This document shows, piece after piece, positions 1 through 9,965 of a stretch of DNA of 64,000 nt. The notes under the pieces were generated by a model, which saw nothing but the letters and a program-made list of their open reading frames with translations, ran no database searches and was not told where the DNA came from. Numbering within the stretch: the stretch's first letter is position 1; every line of letters starts with the position of its first letter. Origin of the DNA: Hydrogenophaga intermedia (GTDB taxonomy: Bacteria > Pseudomonadota > Gammaproteobacteria > Burkholderiales > Burkholderiaceae_C); assembly GCF_023715105.1 (NCBI RefSeq), contig NZ_JAMBNO010000009.1:124001-188000 (forward strand). Direction: 5' to 3'. Made by a program: the position numbers and the translations under genes.

Positions 1-104
<104 letters not shown>

Positions 105-113
105 GGTGACACC

Positions 114-1220
114 ATGAGCCAGGCCGCAGACATCATCGACGTCGAATACGAACAGCCCGCCTGCCCCACGCAGCACGCCTGGGCACGGGTGCCGGTCGAG
201 CCCGGGCCGAAGCAGCGCGCCGAGCTCATGGAGAAGATCAAGCGGCTGCTCAAGGAGCGCAATGCGGTCATGGTGTCGCACTACTACGTGCACCCGGACC
301 TGCAGGACCTCGCCATCGAGACCGGCGGCATCGTGAGCGATTCGCTGGAGATGGCCCGCTTCGGCCGGGACCACCCGGCCACCACGCTGGTGGTCTCGGG
401 CGTGCGCTTCATGGGCGAGACGGCCAAGATCCTGAGCCCCGAGAAGACCGTGCTCATGCCCGATCTCGATGCGACCTGCTCGCTTGACCTCGGCTGCCCG
501 ATCGAGCAGTTCAGCGCCTTCTGCGACGCCAACCCCGACCGCACGGTGGTGGTCTACGCGAACACCAGCGCGGCGGTGAAGGCGCGCAGCGACTGGCTCG
601 TCACGAGCAGCTGTGCGCTGGACATCGTGCGTGCGCTCAAGGACAAGGGTCACAAGATCCTGTGGGCGCCCGACAAGCACCTGGGTGCCTACATCCAGCG
701 CGAGACGGGCGCCGACATGCTGATGTGGAACGGCTCGTGCATCGTGCACGACGAGTTCAAGGCCTTCGAGCTGGCCGAGCTCAAGAAGCAGCACCCGCAG
801 GCCAAGGTGCTGGTGCACCCCGAAAGCCCGGCTGACGTGATCGCGCTGGCCGATGCGGTGGGGTCCACCTCAGGCATCCTCAAGGCCGCGCGCGAGTTCG
901 ACGCGCCCGAGTACATCGTGGCCACCGACAAGGGCATGATGCACATGCTGCGCCAGCAGAACCCGGGCAAGCTCTTCATCGAGGCACCCACCGCGGGCAA
1001 CAGCGCCACCTGCAAGAGCTGCGCGCACTGCCCCTGGATGGCCATGAACGGCCTGGCCGGCGTGGCCGCGGTGCTCGAAACCGGGCGCAACCAGATCCAT
1101 GTCGACCCCGCGCTGATCCCGCGCGCGCGCCTGCCGATCGACCGCATGCTGGCCTTCACCGCCGCGCACAAGGCAGGGCACGACGCAGGCGCCCTGGTGC
1201 CCGACATCGGCGCCGCGTGA
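114..1220 (+). CDS. nadA: Quinolinate synthase NadA
   Basis: This 368-residue protein condenses iminoaspartate with dihydroxyacetone phosphate to give quinolinate, in the cytoplasm. Family features are clear: [17 protein letters not shown] near residue 51, the cysteine in [10 protein letters not shown] (C122), the one in WNGSCIVH (C209), and the C-terminal CKSCAHCPW group (C300-C306). One cysteine from each region should ligate the oxygen-sensitive [4Fe-4S] cluster. A GAGGT ribosome-binding sequence precedes the ATG. It follows nadC closely and runs head-on into nadB, its partner enzyme, with no base between the stop codons. Confidence 0.97.
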   Translation: MSQAADIIDVEYEQPACPTQHAWARVPVEPGPKQRAELMEKIKRLLKERNAVMVSHYYVHPDLQDLAIETGGIVSDSLEMARFGRDHPATTLVVSGVRFMGETAKILSPEKTVLMPDLDATCSLDLGCPIEQFSAFCDANPDRTVVVYANTSAAVKARSDWLVTSSCALDIVRALKDKGHKILWAPDKHLGAYIQRETGADMLMWNGSCIVHDEFKAFELAELKKQHPQAKVLVHPESPADVIALADAVGSTSGILKAAREFDAPEYIVATDKGMMHMLRQQNPGKLFIEAPTAGNSATCKSCAHCPWMAMNGLAGVAAVLETGRNQIHVDPALIPRARLPIDRMLAFTAAHKAGHDAGALVPDIGAA

Positions 1221-2819
1221 TCAGCGCCCGGGCGGTACCAGGATGGTCGGCTTGGCTTGCGGCAGCATGTCCGGGTAGTCCAGGCTGAAGTGCAGGCCAC
1301 GGCTTTCGTGGCGCAGCATGGCCGACATCACGATCAGGTCGGCCACTTGCACCAGGTTGCGAAGCTCCAGCAGGTCGCGCGTGACGTGGAATTGCGCGTA
1401 GAACTCCTGGATCTCGCGCTGCAGCAGGGTGATGCGGTGCGCCGCGCGCTCCAGCCGCTTGTTGGTGCGCACGATGCCCACGTAGTCCCACATGAAGCGG
1501 CGCAGCTCGTCCCAGTTGTGCGAGATCACCACCATCTCGTCGGCATCGGTCACGCGGCTGTCGTCCCACTCGGGCAGCGCGGGTGGGGCGCCCAGCGGTG
1601 CGCTGCGGATGGCACCCACGGCGGCCTGCGCAAACACCATGCATTCCACGAGTGAATTGCTCGCCAGCCGGTTGGCGCCGTGCAGGCCGGTGCAGGTGGT
1701 CTCACCCACCGCGTACAGGCCGCCGATCTCGGTGCGGCCATCGAGGTCGGTCACCACGCCGCCGCAGGTGTAGTGCGCGGCCGGCACCACGGGAATCGGC
1801 TCCTTCGTGATGTCGATGCCCAGCTCCGCGCAGCGCGCCAGGATGTTGGGGAAGTGCTCGCGCAGGAACTCGGGGCTCTGGTGCGAGATGTCCAGGTGCA
1901 CGCAGTCCAGGCCGTGCTTCTTCATTTCGTAGTCGATCGCGCGCGCCACCACATCGCGCGGCGCGAGTTCGGCGCGCGGGTCGTGGTCGGGCATGAAGCG
2001 GTGGCCGCCCAGGTCACCCAGGTGCGGCGGCAGCTTGAGGATGCCGCCCTCACCGCGCACCGCCTCGGTGATGAGAAAGCTCTTGGCGTGCGGGTGGTAG
2101 AGGCAGGTGGGGTGGAACTGGATGAACTCCATGTTCGCCACCTGGCAGCCCGCGCGCCAGGCCGCGGCGATGCCATCGCCGGTGGCGGTGTCGGGGTTGG
2201 TGGTATAGAGGTAGACCTTGCCCGCGCCGCCCGTGGCCAGCACGGTGTGTCGCGCGGTGAAGGTGACCACCTCGTCGCGCACGGTGTCGAGCACGTAGGC
2301 GCCGAAACAGCGGTGCCCGCTGCCCGAGCCCGGCACACGGCGGTCGGTGATGAGGTCCACCAGCATGTGGTGCTCGAACACCGTGATGCCGGGCGTGTCT
2401 TTCACGCGCTGTACCAACGTGGCCTGCACGGCAGCGCCGGTGGCGTCGGCCGCGTGCACGATGCGACGGTGGCTGTGGCCGCCTTCGCGCGTGAGGTGCA
2501 GCTCGCCGGCTTCGGTGGAAAAGGGAACGCCCAGCTCTTGCAGCCAGGCGATCGCTGCGGGCGCGTTCTTGACGGTGAACTCGGTCGCCTCACGGTCGCT
2601 CAGGCCGGCACCGGCCACCAGCGTGTCCTCTACGTGTGACGCGTAACTGTCGCCTTCGGCCAGCACGGCCGCGATGCCGCCTTGCGCCCAGTTGCTGGAG
2701 CCGTCGAGCAGGGCGCGTTTGGTGATCACGGCCACGCGGTGCGTGGCCGACAGGTGCAGCGCGGTGGTCAGTCCGGCCAGGCCGCTGCCGATCACCAGCA
2801 CGTCGAATTCTTGGGTCAT
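1221..2819 (-). CDS. nadB: L-aspartate oxidase NadB
   Basis: This 532-residue flavoprotein oxidises L-aspartate to iminoaspartate, the substrate of NadA. Visible motifs are the N-terminal FAD dinucleotide fold [15 protein letters not shown] (residues 9-23), [20 protein letters not shown], and [10 protein letters not shown] with the [18 protein letters not shown] region near residue 370-390. The length matches the family (about 530). The gene lies on the opposite strand to nadA and the two stop codons abut. It is probably transcribed on its own or after scpA, whose stop is about 36 bases upstream of its start. Confidence 0.97.
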   Translation of the reverse strand: MTQEFDVLVIGSGLAGLTTALHLSATHRVAVITKRALLDGSSNWAQGGIAAVLAEGDSYASHVEDTLVAGAGLSDREATEFTVKNAPAAIAWLQELGVPFSTEAGELHLTREGGHSHRRIVHAADATGAAVQATLVQRVKDTPGITVFEHHMLVDLITDRRVPGSGSGHRCFGAYVLDTVRDEVVTFTARHTVLATGGAGKVYLYTTNPDTATGDGIAAAWRAGCQVANMEFIQFHPTCLYHPHAKSFLITEAVRGEGGILKLPPHLGDLGGHRFMPDHDPRAELAPRDVVARAIDYEMKKHGLDCVHLDISHQSPEFLREHFPNILARCAELGIDITKEPIPVVPAAHYTCGGVVTDLDGRTEIGGLYAVGETTCTGLHGANRLASNSLVECMVFAQAAVGAIRSAPLGAPPALPEWDDSRVTDADEMVVISHNWDELRRFMWDYVGIVRTNKRLERAAHRITLLQREIQEFYAQFHVTRDLLELRNLVQVADLIVMSAMLRHESRGLHFSLDYPDMLPQAKPTILVPPGR

Positions 2820-2855
2820 GGGGCGGGTATGGGTTGGCGGCGCGGCCCCGGCGGC

Positions 2856-3713
2856 TCAGGCGGCCGTGGTGTACGCCAGGCGCACGTAGATCGGTGCGAA
2901 GGCCTCGGCCTGGGTCAGCTCGATCAGGGTTTCCTTGGCCAGCTCGAGCATGGCGATGAAGGTGACGACCAGCACCGGCTGGCCCTTGCTCACGTCGAAC
3001 AGCTCACCGAATTCGACGAACTGGCGACCCTGCAGCTTGCGCAGCACGATACTCATGTGCTCGCGCACCGAGAGTTCCTCGCGGCTGATCTTGTGGTGCT
3101 GCACCAGCTTTGCGCGCTTGAGGATGTCGCGCCAGGCGCTTTGCAGGTCCAGTGCATTGACGTCAGGAAAGCGCGGCACCAGGGCCTGCTCCACATAGAC
3201 CTGCGCGCGCAGGAAGTCGCGTCCATACTGTGGCACTTCAGAGAGGCGCTGCGCGGCGAGCTTCATCTGTTCGTACTCGAGCAGTCGGCGCACCAGCTCG
3301 GCGCGCGGGTCTTCGGCTTCTTCGCCCTCGGCCGTCTTCTTGGGCGGCAGCAGCATGCGCGACTTGATCTCGATCAGCATCGCGGCCATCAGCAGGTACT
3401 CGGCCGCGAGTTCGAGGTTGCTGGCGCGGATCTCCTCGACATAGGCGAGGTACTGGCGCGTCACGCCGGCCATCGGGATGTCGAGGATGTTGAAGTTCTG
3501 CTTGCGGATCAGGTAAAGCAGCAGGTCCAGCGGGCCCTCGAAGGCTTCGAGGAAGACGCGCAGCGCGTCGGGCGGGATGTACAGGTCCTGCGGGAGTTTG
3601 AACAGCGGCTCGCCATACAGCCGCGCGAGCGCGACGCCGTCCACCACGTTGGGCAGCACCTCGTCCAGGCCTTGCGGGGCCTCGTCGAGGATCGGCGCCG
3701 GCTCGTTGCTCAC
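2856..3713 (-). CDS. scpA: Segregation and condensation protein A
   Basis: This is the kleisin subunit of the SMC-ScpA-ScpB chromosome condensation complex, 285 residues from the chosen start. The kleisin signature FEGPLDLLLYLIRKQNFNILDIPM lies about 60 residues in. It is followed by the helix AAEYLLMAAMLIEIKSRMLLP and a C-terminal winged-helix region (VVTFIAMLELAKE). The start is placed at a GTG (3711-3713) that overlaps the TGA of the DUF3460 gene upstream, a typical translational coupling. An in-frame ATG at 3809 would lie deep inside that gene. No scpB or smc gene is in the window. Confidence 0.93.
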   Translation of the reverse strand: MSNEPAPILDEAPQGLDEVLPNVVDGVALARLYGEPLFKLPQDLYIPPDALRVFLEAFEGPLDLLLYLIRKQNFNILDIPMAGVTRQYLAYVEEIRASNLELAAEYLLMAAMLIEIKSRMLLPPKKTAEGEEAEDPRAELVRRLLEYEQMKLAAQRLSEVPQYGRDFLRAQVYVEQALVPRFPDVNALDLQSAWRDILKRAKLVQHHKISREELSVREHMSIVLRKLQGRQFVEFGELFDVSKGQPVLVVTFIAMLELAKETLIELTQAEAFAPIYVRLAYTTAA

Positions 3714-3922
3714 TTCAAGCCGGGCTCGGTCTGGTAGACGTAGGGCTTCTGCGCCACGCGGGCGGCCTCTGCCTGGGCAGCGAGTTCGCGGTCGATCTGC
3801 TTGTCCCACAGCAGCGCGCGGCCCTGGCGCTGCGCCTGCTCCAGCCCGGGGCGGCTGGCCTTGAGCTGGTCGATGAACTCGGTGGCTTCGGAGCGGTAGT
3901 CGGGGCGGCGAAAGAACGACAT
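3710..3922 (-). CDS. DUF3460 family small protein
   Basis: This is a 70-residue soluble protein starting MSFFRRPDYRSEATEFIDQL. The sequence matches what I know of the small betaproteobacterial DUF3460 family, which has no established function. It is rich in charged residues and Q/A, probably helical, with no signal peptide or membrane segment. Its stop codon overlaps the GTG start of scpA, so the two are likely co-translated and a link to chromosome maintenance is possible but only inferred. An in-frame upstream ATG at 3997 exists, but the sequence there looks non-coding. Confidence 0.8.
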   Translation of the reverse strand: MSFFRRPDYRSEATEFIDQLKASRPGLEQAQRQGRALLWDKQIDRELAAQAEAARVAQKPYVYQTEPGLK

Positions 3923-3956
3923 GGCGTGGCTTATCCGGGGCGGGAAACCGGCCATT

Positions 3957-5609
3957 TTACCGGCCAGCCCCGTTCGCGCCGGCCAGTCGGTCGGCAAAGC
4001 CAGAACGCTGCATCAGCGAGGCCGGCTGGGGTTGCAGGCCGGTGATCTGCATCCGCCCGCCGCGGCGCTGCACCGCCTTGTGCAATTGCTCCAGCGCGTC
4101 CAGCCCGGTGGTGTCGAGCGAAACCATCATGTGGGCATCCAGCACCAGGTGCACCGGGCCGGGCGCGCCTTGCACGGCGTCGATCATTGGGTCGATCTTC
4201 GTGACCGCACCGAAGAACAGCGAGCCGTAGAGGCGCCAGGTTTGCTGACCTTCGGCACTGCCCACCGGCTCGACGCGAAAGATGTCCTGCTGGCGGCGCA
4301 CGAACAGCACCACCGCCAGCACCAGGCCCAGCTCCACCGCCACCGTGAGGTCGAACACGATGGTGACGGCGAAGGTGCTCAGCAGCATGAGCCGGTAGTG
4401 GTTGCTGAAATGCTTCAGGCGCGCGAACTCGCGCCACTCACCCATGTTCCAGGCCACGAACAGCAGCACCCCGGCCAGCACCGCGAGCGGGATGTGAAAG
4501 GCCAGCGGCGCCGCCGCCAGCACCACCAGGGCGAGCGTGGCCGAATGCACCAGGCCCGCGATGGGCGAGGTGGCCCCGGCGCGGATGTTGGTGACCGTGC
4601 GCGCGATGGTGCCGGTGACCGGCATGCCGCCAAAGAACGGCACCACCGCATTGGCCACGCCTTGCGCCATGAGTTCCTGGTTGGGGTCGTGCTTGGGCGT
4701 GTCGGAGAGCTGATCGGCCACCCGCGCGCACAGCAGCGACTCCACCGCGCCCAGCAGCGCGATGGTGAGCGTGGGCGTGACCAGCAGGCGCACGGTTTCC
4801 CACGAAAAGTCGGGCAGCACGAAGGCCGGCAGGCCCTGCGGAATGCCGCCGAAACGCGTGCCGATGGTCTCCACCGGCCATTGCATGGCCCAGGCCAGCA
4901 GCGAGAGCGTGACCAGGGCGATCACCGGGCCCGGGATACGCGAGGTGGCGCGCAGCGCGCCCGGTACCTCCAGCGCCTCGATGCGCCGGCGAAAGCGCGA
5001 ATCGGCGGCCCACAACCGCGGCCAGATGAACAGGCCGAGCACACAAAGCAGGCCCAGCAGCAGCGCCCACGGATTCCAGCTCTGTGCGTGCGTGGCCAGG
5101 GTGTGCATCTGGCCGAAGAAGCTCGCCGGCATCTTCTCCACCTGCAGGCCCAGCAGATCGCGCAACTGCGACAGACCGATCAGCACCGCGATGCCGTTGG
5201 TGAAGCCGATCACCACGCTCACGGGCACGTAGCGCACCAGCGCGCCGAGCTTGAACAGGCCCAGCAAGAACAGCAGCACGCCCGCGCTGGCGGTGGCGAT
5301 CAGCAGGTTGGCCAGGCCATAGCGCTCGACGATGCCGTAGACGATCACGATGAAGGCGCCCGCGGGGCCGGCGATCTGTACCGAGGTGCCACCCAGCGCG
5401 GACACCAGCAGCCCGCCGATGATGGCCGTCCACAGGCCGGCCTGTGGCGGCAGCCCGCTGGCGATGGCGAACGCCATGGCCAGGGGCAGCGCCACGATGC
5501 CCACCGTGAGGCCGGCCCCCACGTCGCGCCCCAGGCGGGCGCGGTCGTAGTCGCGCAGGTCCGCCATCAAACGGGGGCGGAACGACGCCAGCGGGGGCAG
5601 ATTGGCCAT
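3957..5609 (-). CDS. SulP family inorganic anion transporter with STAS domain
   Basis: This 550-residue inner-membrane protein has an N-terminal SulP transporter core (about residues 25-420, roughly 10-12 hydrophobic segments). It includes the family motif GLTVGIVALPLAMAFAIASG and PQAGLWTAIIGG at the start. A C-terminal STAS domain follows, with LVLDAHMMVSLDTTGLDALEQL near residue 490. SulP proteins carry sulfate, bicarbonate or other anions; the substrate cannot be read from the sequence. It stands alone, transcribed away from the BamE-like lipoprotein gene that starts 80 bases upstream on the other strand. Confidence 0.92.
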   Translation of the reverse strand: MANLPPLASFRPRLMADLRDYDRARLGRDVGAGLTVGIVALPLAMAFAIASGLPPQAGLWTAIIGGLLVSALGGTSVQIAGPAGAFIVIVYGIVERYGLANLLIATASAGVLLFLLGLFKLGALVRYVPVSVVIGFTNGIAVLIGLSQLRDLLGLQVEKMPASFFGQMHTLATHAQSWNPWALLLGLLCVLGLFIWPRLWAADSRFRRRIEALEVPGALRATSRIPGPVIALVTLSLLAWAMQWPVETIGTRFGGIPQGLPAFVLPDFSWETVRLLVTPTLTIALLGAVESLLCARVADQLSDTPKHDPNQELMAQGVANAVVPFFGGMPVTGTIARTVTNIRAGATSPIAGLVHSATLALVVLAAAPLAFHIPLAVLAGVLLFVAWNMGEWREFARLKHFSNHYRLMLLSTFAVTIVFDLTVAVELGLVLAVVLFVRRQQDIFRVEPVGSAEGQQTWRLYGSLFFGAVTKIDPMIDAVQGAPGPVHLVLDAHMMVSLDTTGLDALEQLHKAVQRRGGRMQITGLQPQPASLMQRSGFADRLAGANGAGR

Positions 5610-5689
5610 GGAGCGATGTTACCGATGGCTACGCAAGCCGCCGCGTCACGGCCTACACTGCGCGGCCCGAGCCTGATGGAGAGCGTCGC

Positions 5690-6214
5690 ATGACCCGACC
5701 CGACACGACCAGCGCCTGGTGGCGCCTGGGCCGCCTGATCACCGCCGCCCTGGCCGCGGTGGGGTTCGTCGGCGCCTGTGACCTGCAGAACATCGCCGAG
5801 CTGGAGCCTGGCGTTTCCACCGACGCCGATGTGCGCGAGAAGTTCGGCCCGCCCGAGGCGGTGTGGGAGGGTGCCGACGGCGCCCAGATCTACGAGTACA
5901 ACCGCCAGCCCGAGGGTGTGGTGAACTACATGATCACCGTCGGTGCCGACGGCGTGCTGGTGAAGGTGTCGCAGGTGCTCACCGAAGAGAACTTCGCCCA
6001 GGTGCAGCCCGGCATGGCGATGGAGCAGGTGCGCCGCCTGCTCGGCAAGCCGCGCAGGGTGCAGACCTTTGCCCTCAACGGTGAAACCAGCCAGGACTGG
6101 CGCTTCCAGCCCAAGGGCCAGACCGAGCCGATGATCTTCAGCGTCGCCTACGACCGCGACTTGCGCGTCATTCGCTCGGGCATCATGCCCGACCCGGACC
6201 TGCAGCGACGCTGA
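5690..6214 (+). CDS. SmpA/OmlA (BamE-like) outer-membrane lipoprotein
   Basis: This 174-residue protein has an N-terminal signal of about 29 residues ending in the lipobox VGAC, so C30 should be lipidated. The mature part contains two BamE/OmlA-type repeats: LEPGVSTDADVREKFGPPEAVW and VQPGMAMEQVRRLLGKPRRV. This is the fold of BamE, a lipoprotein of the outer-membrane assembly machine, but two copies in one chain differ from classic BamE, so a paralogue is likely. The gene converges on metG with no intervening base. Confidence 0.8.
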   Translation: MTRPDTTSAWWRLGRLITAALAAVGFVGACDLQNIAELEPGVSTDADVREKFGPPEAVWEGADGAQIYEYNRQPEGVVNYMITVGADGVLVKVSQVLTEENFAQVQPGMAMEQVRRLLGKPRRVQTFALNGETSQDWRFQPKGQTEPMIFSVAYDRDLRVIRSGIMPDPDLQRR

Positions 6215-8269
6215 TCAGCGCACCCGCATGCCCGGCTTCGCGCCGACCGTCGGTTCGAGCACGTAGATGCCCGGCTCGGCTTTCTCGTCGGCGTGGCTCG
6301 CCGCCAGCACCATGCCTTCGCTCACGCCGAACTTCATCTTGCGCGGCGCCAGGTTGGCCACCAGCACCGTGAGCTTGCCCTTGAGCTGTTCGGGCTGGTA
6401 GGCGCTGGCGATGCCGCTGAAGACGTTGCGCGTTTTCCCCTCGCCCACGTCGAGCGTCAGGCGCAGCAGCTTGGTGGAGCCCTCCACGCGCTCGCATTCC
6501 ACGATCTGCGCGATGCGCAGGTCGATCTTCGCGAAGTCGTCGATGGTGATGGTCTCGGCGATGGCCTCGCCACCGGGCAGCGGTGCGGCTTCCACCGGCG
6601 CCGGCGGCGGCTCGAACAGGGCGTCGAGCTGCTTCACGTCCACGCGCTGCATGAGGTGCTGGTAGGGGTTGATGGCGTGGCCCGGGCCGAGCAGGCCGGC
6701 GGCATCGGCCCAGCGCAGCGGCTTGACCTGAAGGAAGGCCTCGACCTGCGTTGCCAGTGCGGGCAGCACCGGCTTGAGGTAGAGCGTGAGCAGGCGGAAG
6801 GCTTCGATGCAGGTGCTGCACACGTCGTGCAGGCGCGCGTCCTGACCTTCCTGCTTCGCGAGCTCCCAAGGCTTGTTCTGGTCCACGTAGGCGTTCACCT
6901 GGTCGGCCAGCGCCATGATCTCGCGCAACGCCTTGCCGTACTCGCGGCTGTCGAACAGGGCAGCCACCCCATCGGCGCGTGCCTGCAACGCCTGCAGCAG
7001 CGTGGCGCCGTCGGCCGATGCCGTGCCCAGTCGGCCGCCAAAGCGCTTGGCAATGAAGCCGGCGGCTCGGCTGGCGATGTTGATGAACTTGCCCACGAGG
7101 TCGCTGTTGACCCGCAGCATGAAATCCTCGCGGTTGAAGTCGATGTCTTCGTTGCGCGGCGAGAGCTTGGCGGCCAGGTAGTAGCGCAGCCACTCCGGGT
7201 TCATGCCCAGGCTGAGGTACTTCAGCGGGTCCAGCCCGGTGCCGCGGCTCTTGCTCATCTTCTCGCCGTTGTTGACGGTGAGAAAGCCGTGCACGAACAC
7301 GGCGTTGGGTGTCTTGCGGCCACTGAAGTGCAGCATGGCCGGCCAGAACAGCGTGTGGAAGGTGATGATGTCCTTGCCGATGAAGTGGATCTGCTCGGTG
7401 TGCGGGTCGGCCATGAAGGCGTCGTAGTCGATGCCTTGCTTGCCCAGCCAGTTCTTGAGCGAGGCCAGGTAGCCCACCGGCGCGTCCAGCCACACGTAGA
7501 AGTACTTGCCCGGTGCGTCGGGGATCTCAATGCCGAAGTAGGGCGCGTCGCGCGAGATGTCCCAGTCGCCGAGCTTGGTGTTGCCGTGTTCGTCGGGCGC
7601 GATCCACTCGCTGATCTTGTTGAGCACCTCGGGCTGCACCGCGCCACTGTGGGTCCAGTCCTTCAGGAAATCCAGGCAGCGCGGATCGGAGAGCTTGAAG
7701 AAGAAGTGCTCGGAGTTTTTCAGCACCGGCTTGGCGCCCGAGAGCGCCGAGTAGGGGTTGATCAGGTCGGTGGGGCTGTAGACCTTGCCGCAAACCTCGC
7801 AGTTGTCGCCGTACTGGTCCTTGGCGTGGCAGTTGGGGCACTCGCCCTTGATGAAGCGGTCGGGCAGGAACATGTTCTTCTCAGGGTCGAAGAACTGTTC
7901 GATGGTGCGGGTCTCGATCAGGCCGTTGGCCTTGAGGTCTTTGTAGATCTGCTGCGCGAGCTCGTGGTTCTCGGGCGCGTCGGTGCTGTGCCAGTTGTCA
8001 AAGCCGATGTGAAAGCCGTCAAGGTAGGGCTTGCGGCCGGCGGCGATGTCGGCCACGAACTGCTGCGGCGTCTTGCCCGCCTTGTCGGCCGCGATCATGA
8101 TCGGCGCGCCGTGGGCGTCGTCGGCACAGACGAAGTGCACCTCGTGCCCCTGCATGCGCTGGAACCGCACCCAGATGTCGGCCTGGATGTATTCCATGAT
8201 GTGGCCGATGTGGAAGTGGCCGTTGGCGTAGGGCAGGGCGGTGGTGACGAACAGGCGGCGCGGGCTCAT
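6215..8269 (-). CDS. metG: Methionyl-tRNA synthetase
   Basis: This 684-residue class I synthetase charges tRNA-Met. It shows the HIGH-type motif [12 protein letters not shown] near residue 15 and a zinc-binding knuckle with CPNCH and CEVCG around residues 145-165. GEKMSKSRG is the KMSKS loop near residue 335. A C-terminal Trbp111/EMAP-type tRNA-binding domain starts at [22 protein letters not shown]. The start [10 protein letters not shown] is chosen because it is the conserved family N-terminus; an in-frame ATG at 8428 would begin inside the hairpin repeat. The Shine-Dalgarno is weak (AGAAGAAAG). Confidence 0.97.
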   Translation of the reverse strand: MSPRRLFVTTALPYANGHFHIGHIMEYIQADIWVRFQRMQGHEVHFVCADDAHGAPIMIAADKAGKTPQQFVADIAAGRKPYLDGFHIGFDNWHSTDAPENHELAQQIYKDLKANGLIETRTIEQFFDPEKNMFLPDRFIKGECPNCHAKDQYGDNCEVCGKVYSPTDLINPYSALSGAKPVLKNSEHFFFKLSDPRCLDFLKDWTHSGAVQPEVLNKISEWIAPDEHGNTKLGDWDISRDAPYFGIEIPDAPGKYFYVWLDAPVGYLASLKNWLGKQGIDYDAFMADPHTEQIHFIGKDIITFHTLFWPAMLHFSGRKTPNAVFVHGFLTVNNGEKMSKSRGTGLDPLKYLSLGMNPEWLRYYLAAKLSPRNEDIDFNREDFMLRVNSDLVGKFINIASRAAGFIAKRFGGRLGTASADGATLLQALQARADGVAALFDSREYGKALREIMALADQVNAYVDQNKPWELAKQEGQDARLHDVCSTCIEAFRLLTLYLKPVLPALATQVEAFLQVKPLRWADAAGLLGPGHAINPYQHLMQRVDVKQLDALFEPPPAPVEAAPLPGGEAIAETITIDDFAKIDLRIAQIVECERVEGSTKLLRLTLDVGEGKTRNVFSGIASAYQPEQLKGKLTVLVANLAPRKMKFGVSEGMVLAASHADEKAEPGIYVLEPTVGAKPGMRVR

Positions 8270-8342
8270 GGCGGGGCTTTCTTCTGGGGAATCGGGGATT
8301 TTAGGGACTCGGCGGTTTGCTCTGGCGTTCTCCGGCCGCGCC

Positions 8343-8452
8343 GGGCCTTGGCGACCGGGGTGTCCGATTCCGCTCATGTCCCCCGGATCGGGCTTGTAGC
8401 CCGATCCTCCTCCTTTACTTCGCTCCATCGGACACCCCGATCACCAAGGCCC
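8343..8452 (+). repeat. Composite palindromic element, copy 1
   Basis: The element has outer inverted arms at 8343-8368 and 8427-8452 (26 bp each, 2 mismatches). The inner stem is 10 bp and perfect (GGATCGGGCT at 8385-8394 and AGCCCGATCC at 8398-8407) with a 3-base loop. Between arms and stem lie two single-stranded segments, TGTCCCCC on the left and TCCTCCTTTA on the right. The same segments recur in copy 2, while the paired stem sequences differ. It looks like a dispersed, structured repeat; whether it acts as RNA or DNA is unknown. Confidence 0.75.
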
Positions 8453-8504
8453 TCGTGGACGCTCGTTGCTGGCGTGCCCGGCTGCCGCTTCAGCGCGCGG
8501 GTGT

Positions 8505-8580
8505 GGGGTGCTTCACGCAGCGGCATAAAGGAGGAGGACCGCGCAGCGGTCCGGGGGACAGCCGCGGAGTGAAGTACCCC
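8505..8580 (-). repeat. Composite palindromic element, copy 2 (inverted)
   Basis: This is a second copy of the element, in the opposite orientation. The outer arms are GGGGTGCTTCAC (8505-8516) and GTGAAGTACCCC (8569-8580), with one mismatch. The inner stem is GGACCGC (8536-8542) and GCGGTCC (8546-8552) around a GCA loop. The linker segments AAAGGAGGA and GGGGGACA match copy 1 read on the other strand. Both the outer and inner stems have different bases from copy 1 yet still pair. Confidence 0.75.
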
Positions 8581-8761
8581 GCGACCGCGAGCAGGCGAGG
8601 TCTTCGAGTGAAATACGGCGCGGGCCAGCCAACAAGTCCGTACTCCCCCTGTGTGAATCACGTCCCGGGAGCCCGGACGGTAGACTTGCCGCCGCCGCAG
8701 AGCAACGCCCGGCCCCCGCTGGCCGCGCGCAGACCCCACTTTCCCCTGGAGCCATTTCCCC

Positions 8762-9853
8762 ATGTCCGTCGATCAACAGGCGCTGATGCAGGCGCTGCAA
8801 GCCGTGCAGGACCCGAACACCGGGCGCGATTTCGTCACCACCAAGGCGCTCAGGAACCTGCAGGTGCACGACGGCGACGTGTCGTTCGACGTCGAGCTCG
8901 GCTACCCCGCCAAGAGCCAGATGCCCGCGCTGCGCAAGGCGCTGATCGCGGCCGCCCGCTCCGTGCCGGGCGTGGAAAACGTGTCGGTGAACCTCGCCAC
9001 CAAGGTCATCCCGCACGCCGTGCAGCGCGGCGTGCAACTCATGCCCAACGTCAAGAACATCATCGCCGTGGCCTCGGGCAAGGGCGGCGTGGGCAAAAGC
9101 ACCACCGCCGTCAACCTGGCCCTGGCCCTGGCCGCCGAGGGCGCCAAGGTGGGCGTGCTCGACGCCGACATCTATGGCCCGAGCCAGCCCATGATGCTCG
9201 GCATCGAAGGCAGGCCCGAGAGCGCCGACGGCCAGACCATGGAGCCGCTGGAAAACTACGGCATCCAGTGCATCTCGATCGGTTTCCTGATCGACCGCGA
9301 CGAGGCCATGATCTGGCGCGGCCCGATGGCCACGCAGGCGCTGGAGCAGCTGCTGCGCCAGACCAACTGGAAGGATCTCGACTACCTCATCGTCGACATG
9401 CCTCCCGGCACCGGCGACATCCAGCTCACGCTGTCGCAGCGCGTGCCGCTCACCGGTGCGGTGATCGTCACCACGCCGCAGGACATTGCATTGCTCGACG
9501 CGCGCAAGGGCATCAAGATGTTCGAGAAGGTGGGCGTGCCCATTCTGGGCATCGTGGAAAACATGGCCGTGCACGTGTGTGAGAAATGCGGTCACGTCGA
9601 GCACATCTTCGGCGCCGATGGCGGCAAGAACATGGCCGCCGAGTACGGCATGGACTACCTGGGCGCACTGCCGCTGAACATGAGCATCCGCGTGCAGGCC
9701 GACAGCGGCATGCCCACCGTGGTGGCCGACCCCGACGGCGAGATCGCTGGCCTGTACAAGGGCGTGGCGCGTCAGGTGGCGATCAAGATCGCGGCCAAGG
9801 CCAAGGACTTCTCGTCCAAGTTCCCGAGCATCAAGATCTCGAAAGAGACCTGA
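8762..9853 (+). CDS. apbC: Mrp/NBP35-type iron-sulfur carrier ATPase
   Basis: This 363-residue cytoplasmic protein binds and transfers Fe-S clusters. The N-terminal MIP18/DUF59-like domain spans about residues 1-85. A deviant Walker A P-loop, SGKGGVGKST, sits at residues 105-114, followed by DADIYGPSQPMM and the DMPPGTGD motif. A CEKCGH pair near residue 272 provides the bridging cluster site. Length matches the family (about 360). A weak TGGAG ribosome-binding sequence precedes the ATG. Many Fe-S proteins in this window (NadA, IspH, BoxA, formate dehydrogenase) are potential clients, by inference. Confidence 0.95.
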   Translation: MSVDQQALMQALQAVQDPNTGRDFVTTKALRNLQVHDGDVSFDVELGYPAKSQMPALRKALIAAARSVPGVENVSVNLATKVIPHAVQRGVQLMPNVKNIIAVASGKGGVGKSTTAVNLALALAAEGAKVGVLDADIYGPSQPMMLGIEGRPESADGQTMEPLENYGIQCISIGFLIDRDEAMIWRGPMATQALEQLLRQTNWKDLDYLIVDMPPGTGDIQLTLSQRVPLTGAVIVTTPQDIALLDARKGIKMFEKVGVPILGIVENMAVHVCEKCGHVEHIFGADGGKNMAAEYGMDYLGALPLNMSIRVQADSGMPTVVADPDGEIAGLYKGVARQVAIKIAAKAKDFSSKFPSIKISKET

Positions 9854-9965
9854 CGCACGCCCTGCGGGTTGGTGTTTCCCCCGGGGTGGGAATACCGCCG
9901 CGGGGGTATGGGCCGCGGCGGCGGATTGCGGTGTCATCGGTGCTTCACCGAAGGAGCGCACCGCG

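Larger units (their letters stand above)
8270..8761. other. Intergenic region between metG and apbC with two structured repeats
   Basis: About 490 bases separate the divergent metG and apbC genes. No convincing gene is present: open frames here exist on several frames but their peptides change with frame and derive from the repeats. The stretch holds two related hairpin elements in opposite orientation (annotated separately) and a linker at 8453-8504. A last part, 8581-8761, should hold the apbC promoter; I could not identify a clear -35/-10 pair there. Confidence 0.8.

Noticed and set aside
8374-8763. An open frame of about 129 codons on the minus strand between metG and apbC
   Set aside because: Its peptide is made largely from the hairpin repeats, and a similar KEEDRA peptide appears in an unrelated frame at the other copy. 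It has no protein-like composition.
9895-9930. Small GC-rich inverted repeat after apbC
   Set aside because: The dyad (ATACCGCC/GGGGGTAT) is imperfect and has no T-run, so it cannot be called a terminator.
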